Assembly: GCF_006539945.1 (NCBI RefSeq)
Contig: NZ_BJNZ01000006.1
Location: forward strand, 62,001 to 126,000
Source of the DNA: Cellulosimicrobium cellulans
GTDB lineage: Bacteria > Actinomycetota > Actinomycetes > Actinomycetales > Cellulomonadaceae
DNA: 64,000 bases
Direction: 5' to 3'
Positions 8,631 through 16,049 of the stretch are shown piece by piece. Made by a program: the position numbers and the translations under genes. Positions within the stretch are counted from its first letter, which is position 1, and every line of letters starts with the position of its first letter. Below the pieces are notes generated by a model. It was not told where the DNA came from, did not search any database, and saw nothing but the letters and a program-made list of their open reading frames with translations.

Positions 8631-9275
8631 TCAGGCGGCCTGCGGGCTGCCGCACTCGGCGCAGAACCTCGCGCCCGCGGCGTTCTGCGTGCCGCACTCG
8701 CGGCACGCGGCGACCTGCGCGAGGCGCTCGCCGCACTCGGGGCAGAACTTGCCGCCGTCGACCTTGGCCGAGCACGACGCGCACTGCGTGACGACCGGCG
8801 TCCGCAGGTCCGTACCGCCGACCAGGTCGGTCGTCCGGAGCTGCTCCTGGAGCTGGTGGCGGCGGGCCTCGGCCTGGAGCTGGGCGAGCTCCTCCGCCTG
8901 CTGGGGCGAGCAGCGCACGCACTGCCCCACGGCGTCGTTCCAGCAGACCTCGTGGCACATCCAGTCGCCGCACCCGTGGCACTGGCGGAACGCGTCGCGG
9001 ACCTCGCCGACGGCGGCGTCGAGCGCCTTGTCCTTCGCCGACGAGTTGGTCTGCCGGTCGGCGGCCCACGACCCCGCCGCGTACGACAGGTCGGCCACCT
9101 TGCCGCCGAAGAACCGGCCCGCCGCCTGGATGAGGCTGCTGCCCTTGGCGACCACGTCCGTCTGGTAGGCCGAGCGGTAGCCGTTGCCGCACCGCTCGCA
9201 CCGGAACTCGAACTGGTACCCACCGGCGTTCGACAGGTCGCGGACGTTGTCGGTGAAGGCGATGGGCGCGCTCAT
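8631..9275 (-). CDS. Zinc-ribbon protein
   Basis: A 214-residue protein with at least five CxxC knuckles. The N-terminal pair is FRCERCG (Cys26, Cys29). The middle has CHGCGDWMCHEVCW and CVRC, and two typical C-terminal zinc ribbons follow (CASC ... FCPECGERL and CRECGTQNAAGARFCAECG). Between them lies a helical segment (PQQAEELAQLQAEARRHQLQEQL). Such multi-ribbon proteins bind several Zn2+ and often act as scaffolds, but no enzymatic function is visible. The frame is open further upstream, but the ATG at 9275, with GAGG upstream, starts the conserved part. Convergent with the preceding membrane protein. Confidence 0.75.
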   Translation of the reverse strand: MSAPIAFTDNVRDLSNAGGYQFEFRCERCGNGYRSAYQTDVVAKGSSLIQAAGRFFGGKVADLSYAAGSWAADRQTNSSAKDKALDAAVGEVRDAFRQCHGCGDWMCHEVCWNDAVGQCVRCSPQQAEELAQLQAEARRHQLQEQLRTTDLVGGTDLRTPVVTQCASCSAKVDGGKFCPECGERLAQVAACRECGTQNAAGARFCAECGSPQAA

Positions 9276-9464
9276 GGCAGGGACCTCGGCAGGCTCGGGT
9301 GTCGGCGTCCCCGCAGGCCAGGCCCGCGGGAGGGGAAGGTCATGGGGATCCCGTGACCGCAGCGATGCTACCCACGGACCCTCGTCGCCCGGGCGGACCA
9401 CCCGGGTGAAATCGGGGCAGACCGCGCGGTCCGGTGCCCCGAGAGGGTCGCGGTGCGCGACGGG

Positions 9465-10391
9465 TCAGGGGCGGACGAGCCGGAGCGGGGTGTCGGCGGT
9501 GCGGACGGTGACGGTCTGGCCCCAGGCGGCGACGAGGCGGTCGTCCTCCATGCCGTCGCCGAACGCGACGAGCCGGTCCGAGGCGACGGTGAGGGCGACG
9601 TCCGCGCCGTCGTCCACGACACCCTCCGTGAGCGTGGCGCCCGTCGTGGGCGACGGCCATGCCTCGCGGACGAACCAGCCGAGCCGGTGCTCCGTGCGCC
9701 CCGGTGCGGGGCGGCGGCCGCCGCGGTCGTGCGCGAGCGACGCCCACCAGCCCGTCGCGCCGGTCCCCGTCGCGACGAGCACGCCCGACGACGACTGCCG
9801 CTCCTCGCCCGCCGCGCACCGCAGCGTGTAGCGCGCGCTCTGGTGGCTCGGGTGCCCGACGAACACCTCGTTGAGCGCCGTGAGGTGCTGCCCGTCGTCG
9901 AGGTCGGCGCGCACCATGGTCAGCGCGTCGACGGGCAGGACCGCCACCCGGTCGGGTGCGCCGCCTGGTGCCTCGGCCTCGGCTCCGAGCCCACGCAGGA
10001 GGGTCGTCGCCGCCGCCACCGTGTGCCGCACGAGCACGCCGACGTTCACGCCCGGCTCCGGGTCGACGCCGAGGACCGGCTGGCCGTGCAGGTACTTCGC
10101 GACGTTCGCGACGAGGCCGTCCTGCCCCACGACCACCACCACGTCCTCGGGCGCGACGAGGAACCGCGACAGGTCCGCGCGCTCGACGTCGGCACGTGCC
10201 CAGCCTGCGGGCAGGGCGGCCACGACGGCGTCGCGCGCGGCGGCGAGGGCGTCGTGCCGCGCCTGCACCTCGGCCAGCGACCGGCCGCGCGACCGGAGGA
10301 AGAACTCCGCCTGGCCGCGCGTCCCGTGCCGGTCGAGCAGGTCGTCGAGCTCGGTGCGCCGGTGCACGACGACGGCGCGTCGCCGGAGCAT
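9465..10391 (-). CDS. NAD kinase-like protein with altered GGDG motif
   Basis: A 308-residue protein whose C-terminal two thirds match the ATP-NAD kinase fold. Visible are a VVVVVGQDGLVANVAKYL stretch where NAD kinases have GGDGT, then QPVLGVDPEPGVNVGVL (family PVLGINxGxLGFL), ALNEVFVGH (the conserved NE of the substrate site), and SSSGVLVATGTGATGW (family DGxxxSTPTGSTA). NAD kinases phosphorylate NAD+ to NADP+. Here GGDG is GQDG and the following Thr is Leu, so activity may be weakened, shifted or lost. The ATG lies 2 bp after the stop of the SPFH gene, so the two are co-translated, and both face an NrtR-like regulator. Probably cytoplasmic or recruited to the membrane by the SPFH partner (inference). 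Confidence 0.75.
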   Translation of the reverse strand: MLRRRAVVVHRRTELDDLLDRHGTRGQAEFFLRSRGRSLAEVQARHDALAAARDAVVAALPAGWARADVERADLSRFLVAPEDVVVVVGQDGLVANVAKYLHGQPVLGVDPEPGVNVGVLVRHTVAAATTLLRGLGAEAEAPGGAPDRVAVLPVDALTMVRADLDDGQHLTALNEVFVGHPSHQSARYTLRCAAGEERQSSSGVLVATGTGATGWWASLAHDRGGRRPAPGRTEHRLGWFVREAWPSPTTGATLTEGVVDDGADVALTVASDRLVAFGDGMEDDRLVAAWGQTVTVRTADTPLRLVRP

Positions 10392-10393
10392 CG

Positions 10394-11437
10394 TCAGGCC
10401 GCCTTCCCGGGCGCCGCGGCGGGCGACCCGCCGTCCGGGCCGAGCCCGCGTGCCAGGGTCGACAGCACCCCGGTGAGCAGGTCGGGCGTGATGGTGAGGT
10501 TCTGCACGTCCGGCAGCGACCCGGCGGCCTCGCGCAGCGCGAGCGCGAGCAGCGTGCCCTGCCCGGCGCTCGCGTAGACGTCCATGCGGGCCTGCTCGGC
10601 GGCGGCCTCGGCCGCGCCGACGACGCGCACCTGCTCGGCCTTCGCGTCCGTCGCGAGCCGCGCACGCTCGGCGGTCGCGCGGGCGTCGACCAGCGCGGCG
10701 GCAGCCTTCTCCTCCGCCTCGCGCCGGGCGTTCGCGCCGTCCTGGGCGACGAGGCGCTCGCGGCGCGTCGCGAGCTCGATCTTGCTCGCCAGCTCGTTCT
10801 CCGCGATCGCGCGCTCGCGCTCGACGGCGAGGGCCCGGCGCTCGTACGTCGCGCGGTCGGCCTCGGCCTGCACCCGCTCGCGCGCCGGCGTCTGGAGCGC
10901 GCGCTCGACGTCCTTCTCGGGCCGGACGGCGAGCACCTGGACGCCGATGACGACGATCCCGGTCGCGGTGAGGCGGGGGTCCGTGGTCAGCGCCTCGGCG
11001 AGCACGTCGCGCACGCGGAGCACGCCGGCCGTCAGGGCGTCGGCGAGAGGCATCGCCGCGAGCGCGTCGGCGGCGCGGCTCTGCGCGAGCCGTCCGACGA
11101 TGCTCGTCACCTGGTCCCGGCCCGCGGTGCTCGTCTCCCCGCTGCCCGGGTCGACGGCGAAGTCGAGGCGCTGCGAGACGGTCACGGGATCGGCGAACCG
11201 GTACGTGACCCCGGCCTGGACGGTGACGTCCTGGTGGTCGGCGGTCACGGCGTGGAAGAAGACGGGCAGCTCCTGGTCGTCGACGGGGACCTCCGAGAGG
11301 ACCGACGTCGTCGGGCGGAACCAGAACGCCTGCCCGACACCCTCGTGCGCGACGCGCCCGCGGCGCAGGTGCACGACGTGCCCGGTGGGGCTGCCGAGGA
11401 AGTGCCGGGTCCACGGGTAGGCGCGGATGGTGGCCAT
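10394..11437 (-). CDS. SPFH/Band 7 (flotillin-stomatin family) protein
   Basis: A 347-residue SPFH-domain protein. Residues 1-180 form the SPFH core (GVTYRFADPVTVSQRLDF; ADALTAGVLRVRDVLAEAL; GIVVIGVQVLAVRPEKDVERALQ). From about 180 to 285 there is a long Ala/Glu/Arg-rich coiled coil (RERVQAEADRATYERRALAVERERAI), and the C-terminus is a flexible Gly/Pro/Ala tail. No transmembrane helix or signal is obvious, so membrane contact would be peripheral. Family members make membrane-associated oligomers that scaffold partners. First gene of a two-gene unit with the NAD-kinase-like protein, divergent from the Nudix regulator, with two palindromes in between. Confidence 0.85.
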   Translation of the reverse strand: MATIRAYPWTRHFLGSPTGHVVHLRRGRVAHEGVGQAFWFRPTTSVLSEVPVDDQELPVFFHAVTADHQDVTVQAGVTYRFADPVTVSQRLDFAVDPGSGETSTAGRDQVTSIVGRLAQSRAADALAAMPLADALTAGVLRVRDVLAEALTTDPRLTATGIVVIGVQVLAVRPEKDVERALQTPARERVQAEADRATYERRALAVERERAIAENELASKIELATRRERLVAQDGANARREAEEKAAAALVDARATAERARLATDAKAEQVRVVGAAEAAAEQARMDVYASAGQGTLLALALREAAGSLPDVQNLTITPDLLTGVLSTLARGLGPDGGSPAAAPGKAA

Positions 11438-11452
11438 GGTCGTCTCCGATCG

Positions 11453-11473
11453 TTTTCGTCGTTCTGACGATAA
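11453..11473. promoter_or_regulatory. Palindrome 1, candidate NrtR-type operator
   Basis: TTTTCGTC (11453-11460) and GACGATAA (11466-11473) are inverted with one mismatch around position 11463. It lies 16 bp upstream of the SPFH start in the 95-bp divergent gap. Same core (TCGTC) as palindrome 2. That the Nudix regulator binds here is inferred from position and symmetry. Confidence 0.5.
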
Positions 11474-11493
11474 TGACGCTAGTCCGATCCAGG

Positions 11494-11516
11494 ATTCTCG
11501 TCAACTTGACATGAAT
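11494..11516. promoter_or_regulatory. Palindrome 2, candidate NrtR-type operator
   Basis: An AT-containing 23-bp palindrome: ATTC..GTCAA / TTGAC..GAAT around C11505, with 9 of 11 positions pairing. It lies 16 bp upstream of the regulator's ATG at 11533, as expected for autoregulation. Shares the GTC core with palindrome 1, the two centres being 42 bp (four helical turns) apart. Confidence 0.55.
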
Positions 11517-11532
11517 GTGCGACGATGACCGC

Positions 11533-12384
11533 ATGACGCCGCCTGCGAGCCCGACCCCCGACGTCCCGCCGACCGCCGCGCTGCTGCCCGTCACGGTCGA
11601 CGTCGTCACGCTCACGGTCCGCGACGACGCCCTGCACGTGCTGCTCGTCGAGCGCGGCATCGCACCGTTCCGCGGTGCGCTCGCGCTCCCGGGCGGGTTC
11701 GTGCTGCCCGAGGAAGGGCTCGCCCGGGCGGCCCGGCGCGAGCTCGCGGAGGAGACCGGCGTCCGCCCGCCCGGTCACCTGGAGCAGCTCCGCACCTACG
11801 GGCCGCTCGGTCGTGACCCGCGCGGCCCGGTCCTCTCGGTCGCCTACCTCCTCCTCGCGCCGGAGTTCGGCGTCGTCCACGCAGGGTCCGACGCCGGGGG
11901 AGCGGCCTGGTACCCCGTCGCGCCCCTGCTCGCGCCCGCCGCGGGCGGGCCGACGGCGTCGGGCGACCGGTCGCCGTCGGGCACCGGCCTCGCGTTCGAC
12001 CACGCGCGGATCCTCGCCGACGGCGTCGAGCGCGCCCGCGCCAAGCTCGAGTACTCGGCGCTCGCGACGGCGTTCTGCCCGCCCGAGTTCACCGTCGCCG
12101 ACCTGCGGCGCGTCTACGAGGCGGTGTGGGGCGTGCGGCTCGACCCCCGCAACTTCTCGCGCAAGGCCACGACCACCCCGGGGTTCCTCGAGGACACCGG
12201 TCGCACGACGTCGGGCGGCACCGGCCGCCCCGCGACCCTCTACCGCGCCGCGCCGAACCCGGGGATGTCGCCGGGCTCGGCGTCGGACGTGACCACGACC
12301 CCGGGTTCGGCGGCCGACCCCGACCTCGCGCCCGCGAGCGTGCCCGCCGTCCTCGACCCGCCGCTCATGCGTCCGCGCCGCTGA
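11533..12384 (+). CDS. nrtR: NrtR-type Nudix-domain transcriptional regulator
   Basis: A 283-residue protein with an N-terminal Nudix domain and a C-terminal winged helix, the layout of NrtR regulators of NAD metabolism. The Nudix box is complete: GGFVLPEEGLARAARRELAE followed by ETGV, with all the acidic metal ligands, so ADP-ribose or similar hydrolysis may be retained. The C-terminal part (LATAFCPPEFTVADLRRVYE, then GVRLDPRNFSRKATTTPGFL) is the typical NrtR DNA-binding wing; a Gly/Thr-rich tail follows. NrtR proteins sense ADP-ribose as a signal of NAD turnover. It faces the SPFH/NAD-kinase-like pair, which it probably controls. An in-frame ATG at 11515 overlaps palindrome 2, so 11533 is preferred. 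Confidence 0.85.
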   Translation: MTPPASPTPDVPPTAALLPVTVDVVTLTVRDDALHVLLVERGIAPFRGALALPGGFVLPEEGLARAARRELAEETGVRPPGHLEQLRTYGPLGRDPRGPVLSVAYLLLAPEFGVVHAGSDAGGAAWYPVAPLLAPAAGGPTASGDRSPSGTGLAFDHARILADGVERARAKLEYSALATAFCPPEFTVADLRRVYEAVWGVRLDPRNFSRKATTTPGFLEDTGRTTSGGTGRPATLYRAAPNPGMSPGSASDVTTTPGSAADPDLAPASVPAVLDPPLMRPRR

Positions 12385-12452
12385 CCGCCGCGGCGCGGGC
12401 CGGGGGAGAACTCCCCCTCGACAGCGGGGCAGGGCTGAGTACGCTCGCGCGC

Positions 12453-14204
12453 ATGTCGACCTACAGCTACTGGCGCAGCGACCAGGGCAACATGCAGGCC
12501 CTCTCGGACGAGCTCGCCGCGCAGGCCGCGATGGCGCGGTCGCGGGAGGCGTCGCTCAGCCGGCGGCTGCGCTCGCTCGAGGGCGACCTCTCGAGCCGCG
12601 TGGAGGTGCTCACCCGCCTCGTCAACGCGCTCATCGAGCTGGGCGAGGTGCGCGAGGAGCTCGCGCTCTTCACCCCCGCCCGACGCGCCCGGGACGCGGC
12701 GCGCGCCCTGACGCGCGCGGTCGTGGCGGGCGAGGGCGACGTGTCGCACCTGCGCCGGTCGCCCGACCTCGCCGACGTGCCGGGTTACTGGCTCGTCCCC
12801 GCGGCGCTCGCCGTCGCCGAGCTGCCCGGGGGGCGCCTCGACCCCGAGGCGGCACAGGAGGCGCTGCTGCGCGACCGCCGACGGGCCGCGACGTACCTCG
12901 TCGCGGTCTGCGCGCTCGTCGGGCAGCCCGGTCTCGCGCGCGAGTGGACTCCCTGGGTGCTCGACGCCCCCGTCCTCCCGGCGGCCGGCTGGGGCAGCGC
13001 CGACGGCGCGCCGGAGGCGGCGCCGGAACGCCCCGCCGAGGCGCCGGACGAGGTCCTCGTGACGACCTCCGAGCGAGCGCTGTGGGGCGCGGCGGCCGCG
13101 GGGCACCTCGGGGACGACGGCGTCGCGGTCGTGCGCGCGGCGCTCGCGGAGCGCGTGGCCCTGCTCGACGACGACGCGCACGCCCGCTGGCGCGCCCGGC
13201 TCCTCGAGGCGGCGCCCGCTCTCCCCGGGAGCGGGGACGACTGGGGCTCGCCCGAGGCCGGGGCGGCCGACGGGTCCGGCACGCGTCGCCGGGCCGCGGC
13301 ACCCGACGCCCTGCCGCTGCTGCGATCCTGGACCGCGTGGTCGCGGGCCGTCGTCGCCGGTGAGGTGGCCCTGCCCGCGGCGGCGCCCGGTCCGCTCGCG
13401 CTCGGGGCGTCGTCGGGCACCACCGGCGACACGGGCACGCTGCCGGGCGCCGCCGCGACGCCGAGCGGCGCCCCGGCCCCGGGCGTGGCGCTGCTGCGGG
13501 TCGTCGGGTCGCTCGTGAACGAGGGGGCGCCCGTGGAGCGCGGCCTCCTCGAGCGGGCGGAGCTGCTGGCCGACCGCGTGGGCCGTGCGCCCGAGGACGA
13601 CGGCCCGGAGTGGGACGCGTCCGCGGGGACGCTCGTCGACCTGCTCGTGGACGACGCGCGCGGCACCGACCCGGGGCTCGCGGCGCTCGCCGCCCCGCTG
13701 CTCGTCGACGACCTGCGCGTCGCGAGCCACGCGCGGGCCTCCGAGCTCGCGGCCACCCCCGCGCCGTCGCGCGTGCTGCGCCTCGCCGGCCGGACCGTCA
13801 CCGTGACGCCGGCCGACGACGGTGCGGCGCTCGCCGCGACGGCACGGTCGGAGCTCCTGGCGCGCCCCGTCGACGGGGCGTCGTGGGGCGTCGTCGGCGG
13901 GGTCGGGGCGATCGCGCTGGTGACGCTCGTGCTGGGCATCGCGGTCGCGCCGGCCTGGTTCGCGGTCACCGTCGTGGCGGGCGTGGTCGCCGCGTGGCAG
14001 TGGTTCTCGGGCGAGCAGCGCGCGCGGGACCAGCGCTCGGCCGCGCAGGCGAGCGCCCAGCGGTTCGACGCCGAGCTGGCCGAGGCGCGCACCGCCGTCG
14101 CGGCGGAGGCGGAGCGTGCGCGGACGCAGCGCGAGGCGGTCGCGACCGTCGTCGACGACCTCGACGACGCCCTCGCCGACCTGGGCGCGCCGACCCCCGC
14201 CTGA
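12453..14204 (+). CDS. Large protein of unknown function with a C-terminal membrane hairpin
   Basis: A 583-residue protein that I cannot place in a known family. It starts MSTYSYWRSDQGNMQALSDE; residues 20-60 (EASLSRRLRSLEGDLSSR) look like a coiled coil. The middle is alpha-helical and Ala/Leu-rich with long low-complexity linkers (about residues 185-205 and 265-350). Near residues 475-510 are two close hydrophobic helices (GVVGGVGAIALVTLVLGIAV; WFAVTVVAGVVAAWQW), followed by a charged coiled coil (ARTAVAAEAERARTQREAV). This suggests a membrane-anchored structural or scaffolding protein. It lies 68 bp after nrtR in the same direction. The ATG at 12453 is chosen because the upstream frame overlaps nrtR and is not protein-like. 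Confidence 0.65.
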   Translation: MSTYSYWRSDQGNMQALSDELAAQAAMARSREASLSRRLRSLEGDLSSRVEVLTRLVNALIELGEVREELALFTPARRARDAARALTRAVVAGEGDVSHLRRSPDLADVPGYWLVPAALAVAELPGGRLDPEAAQEALLRDRRRAATYLVAVCALVGQPGLAREWTPWVLDAPVLPAAGWGSADGAPEAAPERPAEAPDEVLVTTSERALWGAAAAGHLGDDGVAVVRAALAERVALLDDDAHARWRARLLEAAPALPGSGDDWGSPEAGAADGSGTRRRAAAPDALPLLRSWTAWSRAVVAGEVALPAAAPGPLALGASSGTTGDTGTLPGAAATPSGAPAPGVALLRVVGSLVNEGAPVERGLLERAELLADRVGRAPEDDGPEWDASAGTLVDLLVDDARGTDPGLAALAAPLLVDDLRVASHARASELAATPAPSRVLRLAGRTVTVTPADDGAALAATARSELLARPVDGASWGVVGGVGAIALVTLVLGIAVAPAWFAVTVVAGVVAAWQWFSGEQRARDQRSAAQASAQRFDAELAEARTAVAAEAERARTQREAVATVVDDLDDALADLGAPTPA

Positions 14205-14274
14205 CGCGAGCGACCCGGGCCGTCCGGCCCCGCTCGGCACCTGCTCGAAGGGGGCTCGACAGCCGTTCGAACAG

Positions 14275-14307
14275 CGGCTTCGAACACCGGATGAACTGTC
14301 GGTGAAC
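14275..14307 (-). promoter_or_regulatory. Candidate PHO box upstream of pit
   Basis: On the minus strand three units begin with GTTC at exact 11-bp spacing: GTTCACCGACA, GTTCATCCGGT and GTTCGAAGCCG. Tandem GTTCAYC-type 11-mers are the hallmark of actinobacterial PhoP binding sites. It ends 53 bp before the Pit start, but is oriented away from it. Not tested with a weight matrix. Confidence 0.5.
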
Positions 14308-14360
14308 AGTGGCGGAAGAATCCACAGGATGGTCGAGCGCGCTCCGGGGATGACCCCACC

Positions 14361-15659
14361 ATGGACGACGTGACCGAGACGCTCCTGCTGGTGCTCGTCG
14401 TCGTGACCGCACTGGCCTTCGACTTCACCAACGGCTTCCACGACACGGGCAACGCGATGGCTACGTCCATCGCCACCAAGGCCCTCAAGCCCAAGACCGC
14501 CGTCGCCCTCTCCGCCGTCCTCAACATGGTCGGGGCGTTCCTCTCCCTGGCCGTCGCGGCGACCATCGCGAAGGGTCTGGTCGACGCGAACGTCATCACC
14601 CTCGAGGTCGTCCTCGCGGGGCTCGTGGGCGGCATCACCTGGAACCTCCTGACCTGGTTGCTCGGCATCCCGTCGAGCTCGTCGCACGCCCTCATCGGCG
14701 GCGTCGTGGGCTCGGTGCTCGCGGCCGTCGGCACGCAGGGCGTCATCTGGAGCGGCGTCGCCGCGAAGGTGCTCATCCCCGCGCTCCTGGCCCCGCTCGT
14801 CGCGGTGGGCGTCGCGAGCGTCGGCACGTGGGCGGTCGCCCGCCTCACGCGCGACGTCCCCGAGGACGTCTCGACGCGGGCGTTCCGCTGGGGCCAGGTC
14901 GGCTCGGCCTCGCTCGTCTCGCTCGCGCACGGCACCAACGACGCGCAGAAGTCGATGGGCATCATCCTGCTCGCGCTCATCGCGGCGGGCGCCGTCCCGG
15001 CGGACTCGGGCGTGCCGTTCTGGGTGATCCTCGCCTGCGCGTCCTTCATGGCCCTCGGCACGTACCTGGGCGGCTGGCGCATCATCCGCACGCTCGGCAA
15101 GGGCCTCGTCGAGATCGACACCCGCCAGGGCATGGCCGCCGAGACGTCGTCCGCGGCCGTCATCCTCATGTCCGGCCTGTTCGGCTACTCGCTCTCGACG
15201 ACGCACGTCGCGACCGGCTCGATCCTCGGCTCGGGCGTCGGGATGCCGGGCGCCAAGGTCCGCTGGGGCGTCGCGGGCCGCATGCTCGCCGCGTGGGGCC
15301 TGACGCTCCCGGCCGCCGGTCTGGTCGGCGCGGCCTGCTACGGCATCCAGCACGGGATCGGCGGCACGGCCGGCACGGTCGTGGTGTTCGCGATCCTCGT
15401 CGCGACGTCCGTCGCCATCTGGGTCGCGTCGCGCCGCAAGCCCGTGGACCACAACAACGTCAACGACGCCTGGGAGGAGGGCGCGGTGGACGCCGGGCTC
15501 GAGACCGAGGTCGTCGAGGCGCGCGAGGCCGCGCTGGAGCGCCGCCTCGACGCGGCCGACCCGTTCACCGACGCCGAGCCGCAGGCCGCGTCGTCCGTGC
15601 CCGCCTCGGGCGCACCCACCGTGACCCCGACCGCCGCGCGCCAGCGCGCGAGCGTCTGA
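14361..15659 (+). CDS. pit: Low-affinity inorganic phosphate transporter, PiT family
   Basis: A 432-residue PiT permease that imports metal-phosphate complexes with H+. Both family signature repeats are present: FDFTNGFHDTGNAMAT near residue 20 and SLAHGTNDAQKSMGI near residue 190. About ten hydrophobic segments follow the PiT pattern, including GIPSSSSHALIGG and FGYSLSTTHVATGSILGSG. A central hydrophilic loop (RLTRDVPEDVSTRAF) and a long charged C-terminal tail are cytoplasmic. The small membrane protein 25 bp downstream is probably co-transcribed. A PHO-box-like repeat array lies upstream, suggesting phosphate control. Confidence 0.92.
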   Translation: MDDVTETLLLVLVVVTALAFDFTNGFHDTGNAMATSIATKALKPKTAVALSAVLNMVGAFLSLAVAATIAKGLVDANVITLEVVLAGLVGGITWNLLTWLLGIPSSSSHALIGGVVGSVLAAVGTQGVIWSGVAAKVLIPALLAPLVAVGVASVGTWAVARLTRDVPEDVSTRAFRWGQVGSASLVSLAHGTNDAQKSMGIILLALIAAGAVPADSGVPFWVILACASFMALGTYLGGWRIIRTLGKGLVEIDTRQGMAAETSSAAVILMSGLFGYSLSTTHVATGSILGSGVGMPGAKVRWGVAGRMLAAWGLTLPAAGLVGAACYGIQHGIGGTAGTVVVFAILVATSVAIWVASRRKPVDHNNVNDAWEEGAVDAGLETEVVEAREAALERRLDAADPFTDAEPQAASSVPASGAPTVTPTAARQRASV

Positions 15660-15684
15660 CCCCGGCAGCCCGGAGGAGAGAACC

Positions 15685-15963
15685 GTGTTCGTCGAGATCG
15701 ACTCGCTGCTCAAGGTCGTCGTCGCCGGCCTCGTCGTCGGCGCGGGCCTGCCCGCCCTCTTCGCGCTCGGGGTCCGGCTCGCCGCCGGCCGCGCCGTGCC
15801 CGTGGAGGTCGGCACCCCGGACGGCCGCTTCACGTCCGACGGCCGCACCGTGCGCGTCGAGCGCACCACCCGCGGTCGCCAGGTGGGCGCGCTCGTGTGC
15901 TTCGCCGTCGTCGTCGTCGCGATCGCTGTGGGCATCGCCTTCATCGCGAGCGGCGGCCACTGA
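15685..15963 (+). CDS. Small two-helix membrane protein downstream of pit
   Basis: A 92-residue protein beginning with GTG, 8 bp after GGAGAG. It has one hydrophobic helix at each end (LLKVVVAGLVVGAGLPALFALG; LVCFAVVVVAIAVGIAFIA) and a polar 35-residue loop between (GTPDGRFTSDGRTVRVERTT). No known family recognised. The position right after pit suggests a role in phosphate uptake or its control, but nothing in the sequence shows it. Confidence 0.7.
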   Translation: MFVEIDSLLKVVVAGLVVGAGLPALFALGVRLAAGRAVPVEVGTPDGRFTSDGRTVRVERTTRGRQVGALVCFAVVVVAIAVGIAFIASGGH

Positions 15964-15976
15964 CCGGCTCAGCCCC

Positions 15977-16040
15977 CGCTGAGTGCATGAATTAGTCGCG
16001 GTCGAACCGGTTCGACCGCGACTAATTCATGCACTCAGCG
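15977..16040. terminator. Perfect 64-bp palindrome, probable bidirectional terminator
   Basis: CGCTGAGTGCATGAATTAG and onward is mirrored exactly to CTAATTCATGCACTCAGCG over 32 bp per arm, with no unpaired centre (AACCGGTT). It lies between the convergent pit-operon and LacI genes, 14 bp after one stop and 10 bp after the other. Its AT-rich core is unlike flanking DNA. Confidence 0.7.
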
Positions 16041-16049
16041 CGGGGGAGG

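Noticed and set aside
11515-11533. Earlier ATG start for the Nudix regulator
   Set aside because: It overlaps the palindrome, and the added residues (MCDDDR) are not family-like.
12240-15944. A 1234-codon open frame on the minus strand
   Set aside because: Antisense of the unknown protein and pit; the plus-strand genes have clear family motifs and this frame has none.
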